Shown: in pieces, positions 26,390 through 33,545 of the stretch
Position numbering within the stretch: the stretch's first letter is position 1
How the letters are laid out: each line of letters begins with the position of its first letter
NCBI RefSeq assembly: GCF_900115365.1
Contig: NZ_FOWD01000042.1
Span: 1-35,579, forward strand
Direction: 5' to 3'
DNA from: Anaerocolumna aminovalerica
Lineage (GTDB): Bacteria; Bacillota; Clostridia; Lachnospirales; Lachnospiraceae
Length of the DNA: 35,579 nucleotides
Made by a program: the position numbers and the translations under genes
The notes under the pieces: generated by a model
What the model was told of the DNA's origin: nothing
Seen by the model: only the letters and a program-made list of their open reading frames with translations
Database searches by the model: none

Positions 26390-26545
26390 ATCGCTAGATG
26401 GCTCAATATGAATTCCAACCTCCCTATATTCCCTTTTGAAACACCATATAGCACAGGATGGCGCCTCATGAACCTTCAAATGCTCGCCCTCCCCTTTTAA
26501 GCAACCCCCATGACAAAGGCGTCATGGGGGTTGTGTTTTTTCTAA
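26390..26545 (+). repeat. Dispersed intergenic repeat with hairpin, copy 3
   Basis: The 3' part, CAACCCCCATGAC (26502-26514) and GTCATGGGGGTTG (26521-26533), is a perfect 13-bp stem around AAAGGC, followed by TGTTTTTT. Upstream, roughly 110 bases align with 27.70-27.81 kb at about two-thirds identity, including CACA-GATG, CCTCATGAA and CCTTTTAAGCAAC. It begins 18 bases past the DUF6273 stop. The remaining part of the 400-base gap (26151-26390) shows no convincing gene. Confidence 0.7.
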
Positions 26546-26550
26546 AACCC

Positions 26551-27183
26551 TTATAAATATAATTCCAAGCTCAGCCACAGAGCGGGACGAACTCCACCGC
26601 TGTTATCGCCTGTTAAAGGGTGAATCGTGTTGCTGCTGTAGCGGAAGGTGCCGTTTCCTTGAATGCCTATATTGCCGTCGCCGTGGATATATACGGCTCT
26701 TCTATTGTCACGCCCGGGCGACCGAAGCCACCACCACCATACATACCCATCGAATGTCGATCTTCGCTTGTTGTTGTTCTCGTCTTTCCTTTGAAACCAG
26801 TATCGTTGTTTGGCGCTGCGATTTTCAAGGTTTTTACTGCTGTCACCGAAATATTTGCACACTACTTCTTCAATGCTTAGAAGAAATATGTAATCCCGAG
26901 TATCTTCTCCGCCTCTTGAACCGTACCACTGATTGTCGTGGTTTTTGTTCAATACCGGAATGATTTTTGACTGTTCGGCGGCGGTGAATTTGTTATAAAA
27001 CTCACCGTTAAGATATTTTCTTAGCGAGCAGTCAGCCCATGTCACATCACCAGCGCAATTATTATAGGGTTGTTGTTCGATCATATATTCAGTTATAATC
27101 AAGGCCGCATTGCCTTGTATATCAAGAATGCGCCAATGATAACCGCCAAATGGCACGATTGAGCCGATATTAAACTCCCTCAT
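26551..27183 (-). CDS. DUF6273-like protein with C-terminal WWLRSPG...GVRPALWL fold
   Basis: 210 residues, no signal peptide. The N-terminal MREFNIGSIVPFGGYHWRIL and CSLRKYLNGEFYNKF are typical of the family. The C-terminal third has DENNNKRRSTFDGY, four tryptophans (149-152) leading into LRSPG, then GDGNIGIQGNG and GVRPALWL (197-204). The layout resembles the sulfatase-modifying/C-type-lectin-like folds. GC content is near 50% or more in the C-terminal part (53% over 26641-26700), well above its neighbours, which suggests horizontal acquisition. Function is unknown. GAGGAG precedes the ATG. Confidence 0.7.
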   Translation of the reverse strand: MREFNIGSIVPFGGYHWRILDIQGNAALIITEYMIEQQPYNNCAGDVTWADCSLRKYLNGEFYNKFTAAEQSKIIPVLNKNHDNQWYGSRGGEDTRDYIFLLSIEEVVCKYFGDSSKNLENRSAKQRYWFQRKDENNNKRRSTFDGYVWWWWLRSPGRDNRRAVYIHGDGNIGIQGNGTFRYSSNTIHPLTGDNSGGVRPALWLSLELYL

Positions 27184-27299
27184 TCTCTTTCTCCTCGTAT
27201 AATATAAATTTTCTGTAGTTCTGTTTTACTCTACTGTTCCCGTTTTGATTCGTATTGGTATGATTCAAAATCGAATATCTGATTTTTAAACACTATAGC

Positions 27300-27328
27300 T
27301 TTACATTTACCTCTGGTCATGTTATAGT
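27300..27328 (+). promoter_or_regulatory. Promoter of the antisense RNA
   Basis: TTTACA (27300-27305) and TATAGT (27323-27328) with a 17-base spacer, placing the start near 27335. Confidence 0.7.
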
Positions 27329-27334
27329 AAAAAT

Positions 27335-27431
27335 AAGAAAAGGAGTAACCGACCACAAAGTGGTTAGCCTCCTAATTACAGTTTAGTAACTGCCCTTAGG
27401 TGTCCGGTAAGACAAGGGGCAGTTATTTTTT
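27335..27431 (+). ncRNA. Antisense RNA (antitoxin) of a type I-like toxin-antitoxin locus
   Basis: About 97 bases. A 5' hairpin AGGAG...CTCCT with inner ACCAC-AAA-GTGGT (about 27340-27373) is followed by a 3' terminator AACTGCCC (27388-27395)/GGGGCAGTT (27416-27424) and a T-run to 27431. It converges on and overlaps the 3' end of the small hydrophobic ORF on the other strand, the geometry of TxpA/RatA-type pairs. Read on the minus strand, the 5' hairpin is followed by TTTTCTTATTTTT and can end the toxin mRNA, so the whole RNA would be complementary to that mRNA. Confidence 0.65.
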
Positions 27432-27515
27432 ATGCTTATTATTCCTATTGTTTAAATAGGTAAGCAGCGCTATGATTACTAATACAAAAGTAAATAAATA
27501 TGTAACATAATTCAT
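27423..27515 (-). CDS. Small hydrophobic peptide, type I toxin-like
   Basis: 30 residues starting MNYVTYLFTFVLVIIALLTY: one hydrophobic helix (about residues 4-21) followed by a basic, Asn/Lys-rich tail ending in HKK. This is the form of type I (holin-like) membrane toxins. Upstream on its strand a tight hairpin CTCCC-GGAA-GGGAG and a TTCAGC-TAT-GCTGAA stem precede the ATG. The GGGAG could be the ribosome binding site and would be masked in the stem. The antisense RNA on the plus strand overlaps the stop codon. A decayed relative lies at 31.5 kb. Toxicity is inferred from form and context only. Confidence 0.65.
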   Translation of the reverse strand: MNYVTYLFTFVLVIIALLTYLNNRNNKHKK

Positions 27516-27699
27516 TAATTCAGCATAGCTGAATTTCACCACACTCCCTTCCGGGAGGATAACACACCTTGTCTCGATTACTCCTATATTATTTTACTAT
27601 ATAATCCCTGTGGCTACAATCGAATAAGATATTAATTTCAGCTGTTTCTACAATGTTATTTCCTCGTCTATATACAACTTTATATGCAACTTAGTTATC

Positions 27700-27845
27700 A
27701 CCAGAAGCAAGATGAATTTGTAATCCCGCATATCCCCTCTCCGGGCATCATATAACACAAGATGAAACCTCATGAAATCTCAACTGCAAATCCTCACCTT
27801 TTTAGCAACATCCTGCTACAAGGACGTGGCGGGCTGTTTGCTTTT
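27700..27845 (+). repeat. Dispersed intergenic repeat with hairpin, copy 4
   Basis: AGCAACATCCTGCTAC (27804-27819) pairs with GTGGCGGGCTGTTTGCT (27826-27842), with G-U pairs and one mismatch, around the 6-base loop AAGGAC, followed by TTTT. The 100 bases before it align with the copy ending at 26.53 kb. It lies 45 bases past the stop of the lipoprotein gene. Confidence 0.6.
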
Positions 27846-27887
27846 GAGATGATTGAAAAGAATAAATTATAACATAGAAAATACGAG

Positions 27888-28916
27888 TTAGTTTATCTGA
27901 ACCGCTAATTCTTCCATTCTTTTTTCAGAGGTATAATACTTACCATTATGATAAATTGACAATCCATATGTTATATCATCAAGTAACCATGCGACAGAAG
28001 CTTTATACTCAATCCAACCTGCAGGAACTTCTTTCTGCCCTCCTAGATAATAATCCATTGCCTGCTTTTGATATTCATTTAATCCTGATGAATCTTTCGT
28101 ACTGTAATAATCATTTTCAGCATCTTCAATAGCGGTTTTAACTTCATATTCAATATTAACAGTCTCCTTTTCCTCATTAGCAGCTGATAGTGTAAAACAT
28201 GTTATATCCGTTTTTTTATCCAACTGTCTGGTATATTTGATACCATCACATACAGCCATAAGCAACTCTTCATTTACATATTTATTGTATATATCCTCAT
28301 TATCTTTTATTATGCTAAGCTGTTTCATTATTGCAGTTGATTGTTCAACTGCAATATCAGTTGTTGCACTGTTTTGTGTAAATGCTATGATTGAAGATGC
28401 GCACACCATTTGACGTGCATATGTAATGTCTTTTTCGCTTGATGTTCTAGCAGGATATTTATATTCAAGGTAAAGAAAATCAGCATTTTGATTCATAATA
28501 CCGGTTAAAACCTCTTGATTTGGGAATTCATATTCAAATGTATTATATTTATCCCCCTTCTTAATGTTAATATCTCTAATCTGATATCCTTTATTATCTG
28601 CTATCGCTTCATTAAATCTTTTTATGAATTCATCTATATCTATTCCTACGGGATAATACACTTTCATATTATCAGCTACGTTATTCGATTCAATAACTTC
28701 ATCATTTTGATATGTTTTCTCTTCTTTAGTTATACTTGGCTGCGGACTAACTTCAGGTGTTGGTGTTACCTTTGAGTAATTTTTATTGGTAATTTCATCT
28801 TGCTGTACTACCGTTTCTTGCATCGGACTATTTCCGTTATCTAATTTTTTCCCACAACTTATTAATGCCAGCATACACAATAATAGACATATTAAATATA
28901 AAAATCTTCTCATCAT
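27888..28916 (-). CDS. Lipoprotein of unknown function
   Basis: 342 residues. A lipoprotein signal MMRRFLYLICLLLCMLALISC with lipobox LISC (C21) is followed by a Ser/Thr/Pro/Glu-rich linker (about 25-80), then a mixed alpha/beta domain. That domain includes VYYPVGIDIDEFIKRFNEAI, YEFPNQEVLTGIMNQNADF and QKQAMDYYLGGQKEVPAGWI. No family was recognised. It is anchored outside the membrane by its lipid. A single-gene unit; AGAGGAT lies 6 bases upstream of the first ATG, and the second ATG is equally possible. Confidence 0.7.
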   Translation of the reverse strand: MMRRFLYLICLLLCMLALISCGKKLDNGNSPMQETVVQQDEITNKNYSKVTPTPEVSPQPSITKEEKTYQNDEVIESNNVADNMKVYYPVGIDIDEFIKRFNEAIADNKGYQIRDINIKKGDKYNTFEYEFPNQEVLTGIMNQNADFLYLEYKYPARTSSEKDITYARQMVCASSIIAFTQNSATTDIAVEQSTAIMKQLSIIKDNEDIYNKYVNEELLMAVCDGIKYTRQLDKKTDITCFTLSAANEEKETVNIEYEVKTAIEDAENDYYSTKDSSGLNEYQKQAMDYYLGGQKEVPAGWIEYKASVAWLLDDITYGLSIYHNGKYYTSEKRMEELAVQIN

Positions 28917-29773
28917 GTTTATCCTCTCTAATTTTAGATGTAATTATATAATAATCCACGCCCTCAATCCCAAAGGCCGCCATTACTTACATTATATTAT
29001 TAACAACCATTTCCATAACCAGGTAAATCCTATCATATTATTTGAACAACCTGTGGTTAATGATAATAAAGATATAAGTGATATATACTTTCTCTTACTC
29101 ATGCCATGTGTTTCCCCTATACATATAGTTTTTAATATTTTCAATTGTTAATTTGTGCTCATATCAATGTTTTAGTTTTGGTATTTGTTTCATGACATTA
29201 ACCACAAAACTAATTAGAGTAAGAAAACCATTCTATTAATATAAAAATATTATTCTAATTACCATGTTCTGTCAAGTATTTAGGCGATATATAGCGAGCT
29301 AAAACCATGGATATCGTTATTTTCCTTCATCATACCTTCATAAAAAAGAAAAACAGCTTTTCCATTTGATAAAGAAATGGAGAAAGCTGTATGTTATGCT
29401 TACTATATCATAACAGTATGTAATTTACAAGCTTATTATACAGCAAGCCTACCATATAATAACTAATGTAATAACAGAGAATCTTATCCTAGTCATAAGG
29501 TATTCAAAATAACCACTTTACAGTATAGATATATTATTGAAACTTCGCATTTCAAAAATATCCAGATAGAATCGCATTTCATACATCAATGTTAATCTTC
29601 TAGATCCAGAAAGGTATATGGAGGATTTTTTTATCCATATGAGTTGGCATTTAATTTATATGTAAGTTTATCTCATTTTACTTTAAAATAAATATGTCTA
29701 AGAAAGTATTTTAATATATTTAATAATGAAATTAAAATTTTTAATATAATAATTAATATTATTAATTTTATTA
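28917..29773. other. Gene-free AT-rich stretch of about 0.9 kb
   Basis: No supported gene on either strand. It holds an 11-base inverted pair TGTGGTTAATG (29052-29062)/CATTAACCACA (29196-29206) and a minus-strand terminator at 29342-29390. The last 150 bases are extremely AT-rich and lead into the promoter of the next operon. It may be the remains of lost genes. Confidence 0.5.
29342..29390 (-). terminator. Orphan rho-independent terminator
   Basis: ACAGCTTT-CCATTT (from 29353) pairs with AAATGG-AAAGCTGT (to 29390) with one bulge. On the minus strand it is followed by TTTTTCTTTTTT. No gene ends here, so it marks either a lost gene or a small minus-strand RNA. Confidence 0.6.
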
Positions 29774-29802
29774 TTGACATATTTAATTTAAAGTTATATA
29801 TT
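29774..29802 (+). promoter_or_regulatory. Promoter of the DUF2089/yvl-like operon
   Basis: A consensus TTGACA (29774-29779), 17-base spacer, TATATT (29797-29802), about 25 bases before the first start codon. Confidence 0.75.
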
Positions 29803-29834
29803 GTTATTAATAATACATCAGGATGGTGAAAACA

Positions 29835-30224
29835 ATGAAATACAAAGCTCCAGGTAAATGTCCCGTATGCGGTGAAAAACTTTCCATAACCAAGCTGGGC
29901 TGTCCCAAGTGCTCCACATCTATTGAAGGAGATTTCCAGCCTTGTGAATTCTGCCGTCTTCCAGAAGAAGATCTTGAGTTTGTCAAGGTATTCATAAAAT
30001 CCCGGGGTAATATTAAGGATGTTGAGAAAGAACTGGGCATCTCTTATCCCACAGTTCGCGGTAAACTGGATTCGGTGATAAGAAGTCTTGGATATGAAGT
30101 ATCATCAAAAGAATTCATTAAGGAAAATGAAGATAAAACAGCTGCCAAGAATGAAATTCTTGACCAATTATCAAAGGGTGAAATTTCCCCGAAAGAAGCA
30201 ACGGAACGGATTAAAAATTTATAA
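29835..30224 (+). CDS. DUF2089-family zinc-ribbon/HTH regulator-like protein
   Basis: 129 residues from the ATG at 29835 (AGGATGG 8 bases ahead; an ATG at 29823 overlaps that site). The N-terminus has CPVCGEKLSITKLGCPKC and then CEFC, a zinc ribbon. Next is a sigma-region-4-like helix-turn-helix (RGNIKDVEKELGISYPTVRGKLDSVI). The C-terminal helical stretch ends LSKGEISPKEATERIKNL, a SHOCT-like motif also found at the start of the next protein. Probably the transcriptional regulator of this operon; DUF2089 proteins usually head envelope-stress-type clusters like this one. Confidence 0.85.
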   Translation: MKYKAPGKCPVCGEKLSITKLGCPKCSTSIEGDFQPCEFCRLPEEDLEFVKVFIKSRGNIKDVEKELGISYPTVRGKLDSVIRSLGYEVSSKEFIKENEDKTAAKNEILDQLSKGEISPKEATERIKNL

Positions 30225-30243
30225 TTAATAGGAGGTTCAGTCC

Positions 30244-30687
30244 ATGAGTGAACAACAAAAAATATTAGAAATGATTGAAAAAGGGCAGATTACCGCTGCC
30301 GAAGGCATGGAACTTTTGGAAGCTCTGAATGTGACTAAGGAATCAGAAGCAATTCAGAAGGTTGAAAACGTAGCAGCCACAAGACGCAACTATAAGTTCC
30401 TTAAGGTCAAGGTTACATCTGATAACAATTCCGTTAATGTTAACGTAAATGTCCCGTTACGTCTGCTGACCACCATCGGTGAAATCGCTGACAAGATGAC
30501 TACTATAGTTCCTGCTGATGCCAGAAGGGAGATGGAGGCGAAAGGTATCGATATTACCAGTATAGATTTTGCAAAAATTATTGAGGAGATCATAAACGGT
30601 ACCTTGGATGATCCGAACATCGTTGATGTGGAGGCCTGGGATGAAAGCCATAAGGCAATGGTAAAGGTGAGAGTATATGTGGATTAA
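30244..30687 (+). CDS. SHOCT-like domain protein (YvlB/LiaX-like N-terminus)
   Basis: 147 residues. The N-terminal EQQKILEMIEKGQITAAEGMELLEAL is the short helical repeat found at the start of YvlB-type and related envelope-stress proteins. The rest is a small beta-rich domain (FLKVKVTS, VNVNVNVPLRLL) with a helical insertion, ending VKVRVYVD. Soluble, no signal peptide. It follows the DUF2089 gene by 19 bases after AGGAGG and overlaps the next gene by 11. Confidence 0.75.
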   Translation: MSEQQKILEMIEKGQITAAEGMELLEALNVTKESEAIQKVENVAATRRNYKFLKVKVTSDNNSVNVNVNVPLRLLTTIGEIADKMTTIVPADARREMEAKGIDITSIDFAKIIEEIINGTLDDPNIVDVEAWDESHKAMVKVRVYVD

Positions 30688-30991
30688 AGGCTTTCGTTTA
30701 TTGTGGATCAAACTTGAGACCTCGAACAATAGGTTCATTAGTATTCCCTTTCCAATCCCCTTGTATATCTTTGAGGAATTATTAGACTGCTTTCTGGACT
30801 TACTGACTGTTGTATGTTTTTTTATAACGAAAGTACCTGAACCAAATTCATCCTCCCGAATCACCATCTATTCAATAAAAGCTCTTGTTATTATAGTCAT
30901 GAAGCTGCTGGACTCTTTAACAGGAGATGAACCTTATGATCTTGTTGATATTACAACTGACAAAGCTAAAGTATTAATTAAGGTCAGGTAA
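30677..30991 (+). CDS. Hypothetical small membrane-associated protein
   Basis: 104 residues, no recognised family. A hydrophobic central part (about 24-50, IPLYIFEELLDCFLDLLTVVCFF) and a second hydrophobic stretch (about 63-78) are followed by a polar tail DLVDITTDKAKVLIKVR. That tail resembles the C-terminus of the preceding protein. It overlaps the preceding gene by 11 bases and has AAAGGTG ahead of its ATG, so it is translated as part of the operon and is unlikely to be spurious. Confidence 0.55.
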   Translation: MWIKGFRLLWIKLETSNNRFISIPFPIPLYIFEELLDCFLDLLTVVCFFITKVPEPNSSSRITIYSIKALVIIVMKLLDSLTGDEPYDLVDITTDKAKVLIKVR

Positions 30992-31013
30992 AGAATGTCT
31001 ATTGGAGGTAAAA

Positions 31014-31361
31014 ATGACAAAATTGTTCATGAAATATATATCTATCATATTAACCATATATCTGCTGTCATTTGTAGTACACACCATTGAAATTGACAGT
31101 ACCTCGGCACTTCTTATTATGGGATTGGTGCTGTTAGTGGTGAACCTTATATTAAAGCCGATTCTGCTATTGATTACATTACCGGTGAGCCTGCTGACAT
31201 TAGGATTATTCAGCTTTATTGTAAATGCCTGGACGATCATGATTGCAGATCATTTCGTAACAGACATAAGCATGGGTGGGTTTCTTAATTCGCTGCTGGC
31301 CGCCTTTATCATCGTTATCTTTAATCGTTTGTTCAAGGATATGAATAAGGTATCAAGGTAA
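31014..31361 (+). CDS. YvlD-type four-helix membrane protein (phage-holin-family fold, PF04020)
   Basis: 115 residues from the ATG at 31014, which has GGAGG 5 bases ahead. Four hydrophobic helices (MKYISIILTIYLLSFVVHTI, LLIMGLVLLVVNLILKPILLL, SLLTLGLFSFIVNAWTIMIA, LNSLLAAFIIVIF). The proline/leucine-rich N-x3-KP hinge in the second is characteristic of the family. Despite the holin family name these are usually chromosomal envelope proteins (YvlD). It is the last gene of the operon, and no phage genes are near. Confidence 0.85.
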   Translation: MTKLFMKYISIILTIYLLSFVVHTIEIDSTSALLIMGLVLLVVNLILKPILLLITLPVSLLTLGLFSFIVNAWTIMIADHFVTDISMGGFLNSLLAAFIIVIFNRLFKDMNKVSR

Positions 31362-31375
31362 TTAGTCGATATAGT

Positions 31376-31469
31376 TATATAAGAAAAGGAATGGCCGACT
31401 ACCAAGTGGTTAGCTTTCTATCAAATTAACTGCCCCCAGAACCGGCTAAGTCAGGGGCAGTTGTTTTTT
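31376..31469 (+). ncRNA. Relic of the antisense RNA of a type I-like locus
   Basis: Matches the antisense RNA at 27.3 kb from AAGAAAAGGA through the ACC-AAG-TGGT hairpin to the terminator AACTGCCCC (31428-31436)/GGGGCAGTT (31454-31462) with GTTTTTT. A TATAGT at 31370-31375 is kept, but the -35 position falls in the end of the yvlD-like gene and is not a match. The terminator can still serve the upstream operon. Confidence 0.55.
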
Positions 31470-31560
31470 ATGCTTATTATCCCATTATTTAAGATAGGTA
31501 AAGCCGTTCAAGATTGGTTATGCAGTCATTACCAATACAAAAGAAATAAATAGGTAAAAT
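31464..31560 (-). pseudogene. Decayed type I toxin-like peptide
   Basis: Homologous to the 30-residue peptide at 27.4 kb. One frame reads YLFISFVLVMTA and stops; another later reads FTYLK, stop, WDNKHKK. The ATG is lost, an insertion shifts the frame, and the original stop has changed to CAA. The nucleotide match continues into the shared terminator. It cannot make the peptide. Confidence 0.65.
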
Positions 31561-31607
31561 ACCGGGTATCTCTGTGTTTCTTCTTACATTAAAAATTGTA
31601 TTATTTA

Positions 31608-33074
31608 TTACTCCAATGGCCTCAATAATGGAAACATAATAAGGTTCTTTATATTATCCTGCCCTGTGAGGACTTGAAGTACTCTGTCAACTCCCATACC
31701 CCAGCCTGAAATTGGAGGCATTCCATATTCCATTGCCGTGATATAGTCATTATCCATAAACATAGCTTCTTCATCACCACCAGCTTTTAATCTTGCCTGT
31801 TCCATTAACCTGTTTTTCTGTTCAATAGGATTAACCAATTCAGAATATGCATTAATAATCTCAGCACCATTAATAATTAATTGAAACCTGTCCACAACTT
31901 CCGGATTATCGTCATTTGCACGGGCAAGTGGAGATAATGAAGTTGGATGTTCTATTAAAAATGTTGGATCTATGATTGATGGCCGGCTGACTTTCTTATA
32001 CAACAGGTCAATCAGATTACCTCTCCCAAGCATATGAATGTCTGTTTCAGACTCCAATTGGATTCCCATACGCTCTATTTCAGCAATCAACATTTCTGCT
32101 GTATCATACTGATTAATATCAATTCCGCAGTCACCATATATTAAGTCCCTAAATGTCACTATAGGCCATTCACCTGAGAAATCAATTTCCTTATCTCCGA
32201 TTGTTATCTGGGCTTTACCAAATAATTTTGTAATGACATTAATAAGCATCTCCTGTAAAAACGCCATATTATCAAGGTAATTGTAATAAGCACAATACCC
32301 TTCAAGCATTGTAAAATCCTGGAGATGGCTTGCATCTATACCTTCATTTCGAAAACACCTGGCAAATTCAAATACCTTTGTAAAGCCCCCAATAATTGCT
32401 CTCTTAAGATATGTTTCCGGAGCTATACGTAAATACACATTCATATCCAAAGCATTATGATGTGATATAAATGGTCTGGCTAATGCTCCTGAGGGATGGT
32501 CAATCAGCACAGGCGTCTCTATTTCCATATATCCGTTATCCTCAAGAAATCTTCTGACTTCCTTAATAAAGTTAAATTTAAAAAGGAATCTATCTCTCGT
32601 TTCCTTGTTCATAATCAGATCCAAATATCTCTGGCGGAAGCAGCTGTCAATATTCGTTATTCCATGAAACTTCTCCGGAAGTGCTCGCAATGCTTTTCCC
32701 AGAAAATAAATTTTTGAAGCCCGTAAAGTTTTTTCTCCCGTTTGGGTTGTAAATATATCACCTTGGACTCCAATAAAATCTCCGATATCAAAGCTCTTTT
32801 TAAAAAATTCATATTCTTCTTCACCAACTGTATCCTTTTTAATTGCAATTTGTACTTTTCCATTCACGTCAAATATAGTTAAGAAAGATAACTTACCCAT
32901 CTTCCGCATTAGTACAATACGGCCAGCTGCTCTCACTCCTGAGATACCATCCTCTAATGCTATGATATCTTTTAATTCATGGGTCTTTTCAAATCGCTCC
33001 GGATAAGGATTGGTACGCCCCCTTACAAACTCTAACTTGTTCATTCTTGATTCATCCAATGAATTTTCGATCAT
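31608..33074 (-). CDS. lysS: Lysyl-tRNA synthetase, class II
   Basis: 488 residues. N-terminal OB-fold anticodon-binding domain (about 45-150) and a class II core: motif 1 around FIKEVRRFLEDNGYMEIETPVL, motif 2 FEFARCFRNEGID, motif 3 SGWGMGVDRVLQVL. The substrate pocket segment ARPFISHHNALDMNVYLRIA is kept. After motif 2 it reads ASHLQDFTMLEGYCAY where the usual enzyme has a RHNPEFT-type sequence, so it belongs to a divergent LysRS branch. A long T-box leader precedes it. GGAGG lies 7 bases before the ATG. Confidence 0.9.
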   Translation of the reverse strand: MIENSLDESRMNKLEFVRGRTNPYPERFEKTHELKDIIALEDGISGVRAAGRIVLMRKMGKLSFLTIFDVNGKVQIAIKKDTVGEEEYEFFKKSFDIGDFIGVQGDIFTTQTGEKTLRASKIYFLGKALRALPEKFHGITNIDSCFRQRYLDLIMNKETRDRFLFKFNFIKEVRRFLEDNGYMEIETPVLIDHPSGALARPFISHHNALDMNVYLRIAPETYLKRAIIGGFTKVFEFARCFRNEGIDASHLQDFTMLEGYCAYYNYLDNMAFLQEMLINVITKLFGKAQITIGDKEIDFSGEWPIVTFRDLIYGDCGIDINQYDTAEMLIAEIERMGIQLESETDIHMLGRGNLIDLLYKKVSRPSIIDPTFLIEHPTSLSPLARANDDNPEVVDRFQLIINGAEIINAYSELVNPIEQKNRLMEQARLKAGGDEEAMFMDNDYITAMEYGMPPISGWGMGVDRVLQVLTGQDNIKNLIMFPLLRPLE

Positions 33075-33110
33075 ATAAAACCTCCTGTATAGTAGTTTAC
33101 GGGCGGTTTT

Positions 33111-33431
33111 AAAACAAAAAAATCCCGCCCTTATTGAAAAGGACGGGTATTATCACCGTGTTACCACCTTTTTTCATCTGCATCTCACAATGCAGACCTC
33201 AGCAAGTACGGATAATTATACCGTTTGCTTAAATAAGACAACAAGTACGGATATTTATCGATACTCTTACGCTATAATGGGCGTTCCCATCGTAATCTCA
33301 GCCTTATGGCAGTCGGTACGCAGCTCCAAGTCTTTCTTCAATACCTTCCATCGTATCTCTTCACACCAACTGAGACTCTCTGTAACGCTTCTGATATCTA
33401 CTTTCTCTCTTCATTGCCTTTGTTATTCAAT
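33111..33431 (-). promoter_or_regulatory. T-box riboswitch leader of lysS
   Basis: Read on the minus strand the leader has the stem I signatures AGAAAGTAGATATCAGAAGC and CAGAGAGTCTCAGTTGGTGT. It ends with the T-box proper, GGTGGTAACACGG (33156-33168), and a terminator CCCGTCC...GGGCGGG followed by seven T residues (33111-33149). Uncharged tRNA would favour the antiterminator. A lysine AAA triplet at 33333-33335, followed by a purine, is a possible specifier, but the specifier loop was not drawn with certainty. Confidence 0.88.
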
Positions 33432-33437
33432 AGAGAA

Positions 33438-33466
33438 ATATTAGCACATGTGTATTATATTGTCAA
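33438..33466 (-). promoter_or_regulatory. Promoter of the lysS T-box transcript
   Basis: On the minus strand TTGACA (33461-33466), 17-base spacer, TAATAT (33438-33443), giving a start near 33431 just before stem I. Confidence 0.8.
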
Positions 33467-33545
33467 TCAATCATCTTACTTTCTCTTACTATTTATTATA
33501 ACAAATTCTGGTATGTCTATGGAGATAAATGATTATTCTATAAAA

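Noticed and set aside
26239-26469. 76-codon minus-strand frame (MRRHPVLYGVSKGN...) between the response regulator and the DUF6273 gene
   Set aside because: Much of it lies in the dispersed repeat; the homologous frame at 27.7 kb stops after about 41 codons with no sign of protein-level conservation and no ribosome binding site.
22530-27845. Integron-like attC array, because hairpins follow successive genes in the same orientation
   Set aside because: The stems lack the RYYYAAC/GTTRRRY core pairs, there is no integrase, and the genes have their own promoters and spacing.
28786-29151. Plus-strand frame of 121 codons opposite the lipoprotein start
   Set aside because: It is partly antisense to the lipoprotein signal region, has Asn/Ile-rich composition typical of AT-rich spacer, and no ribosome binding site.
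31014-31361. Prophage remnant, because of the holin-family membrane protein
   Set aside because: PF04020-type YvlD proteins are mostly chromosomal; it sits in a yvl-like operon and no other phage gene is present.
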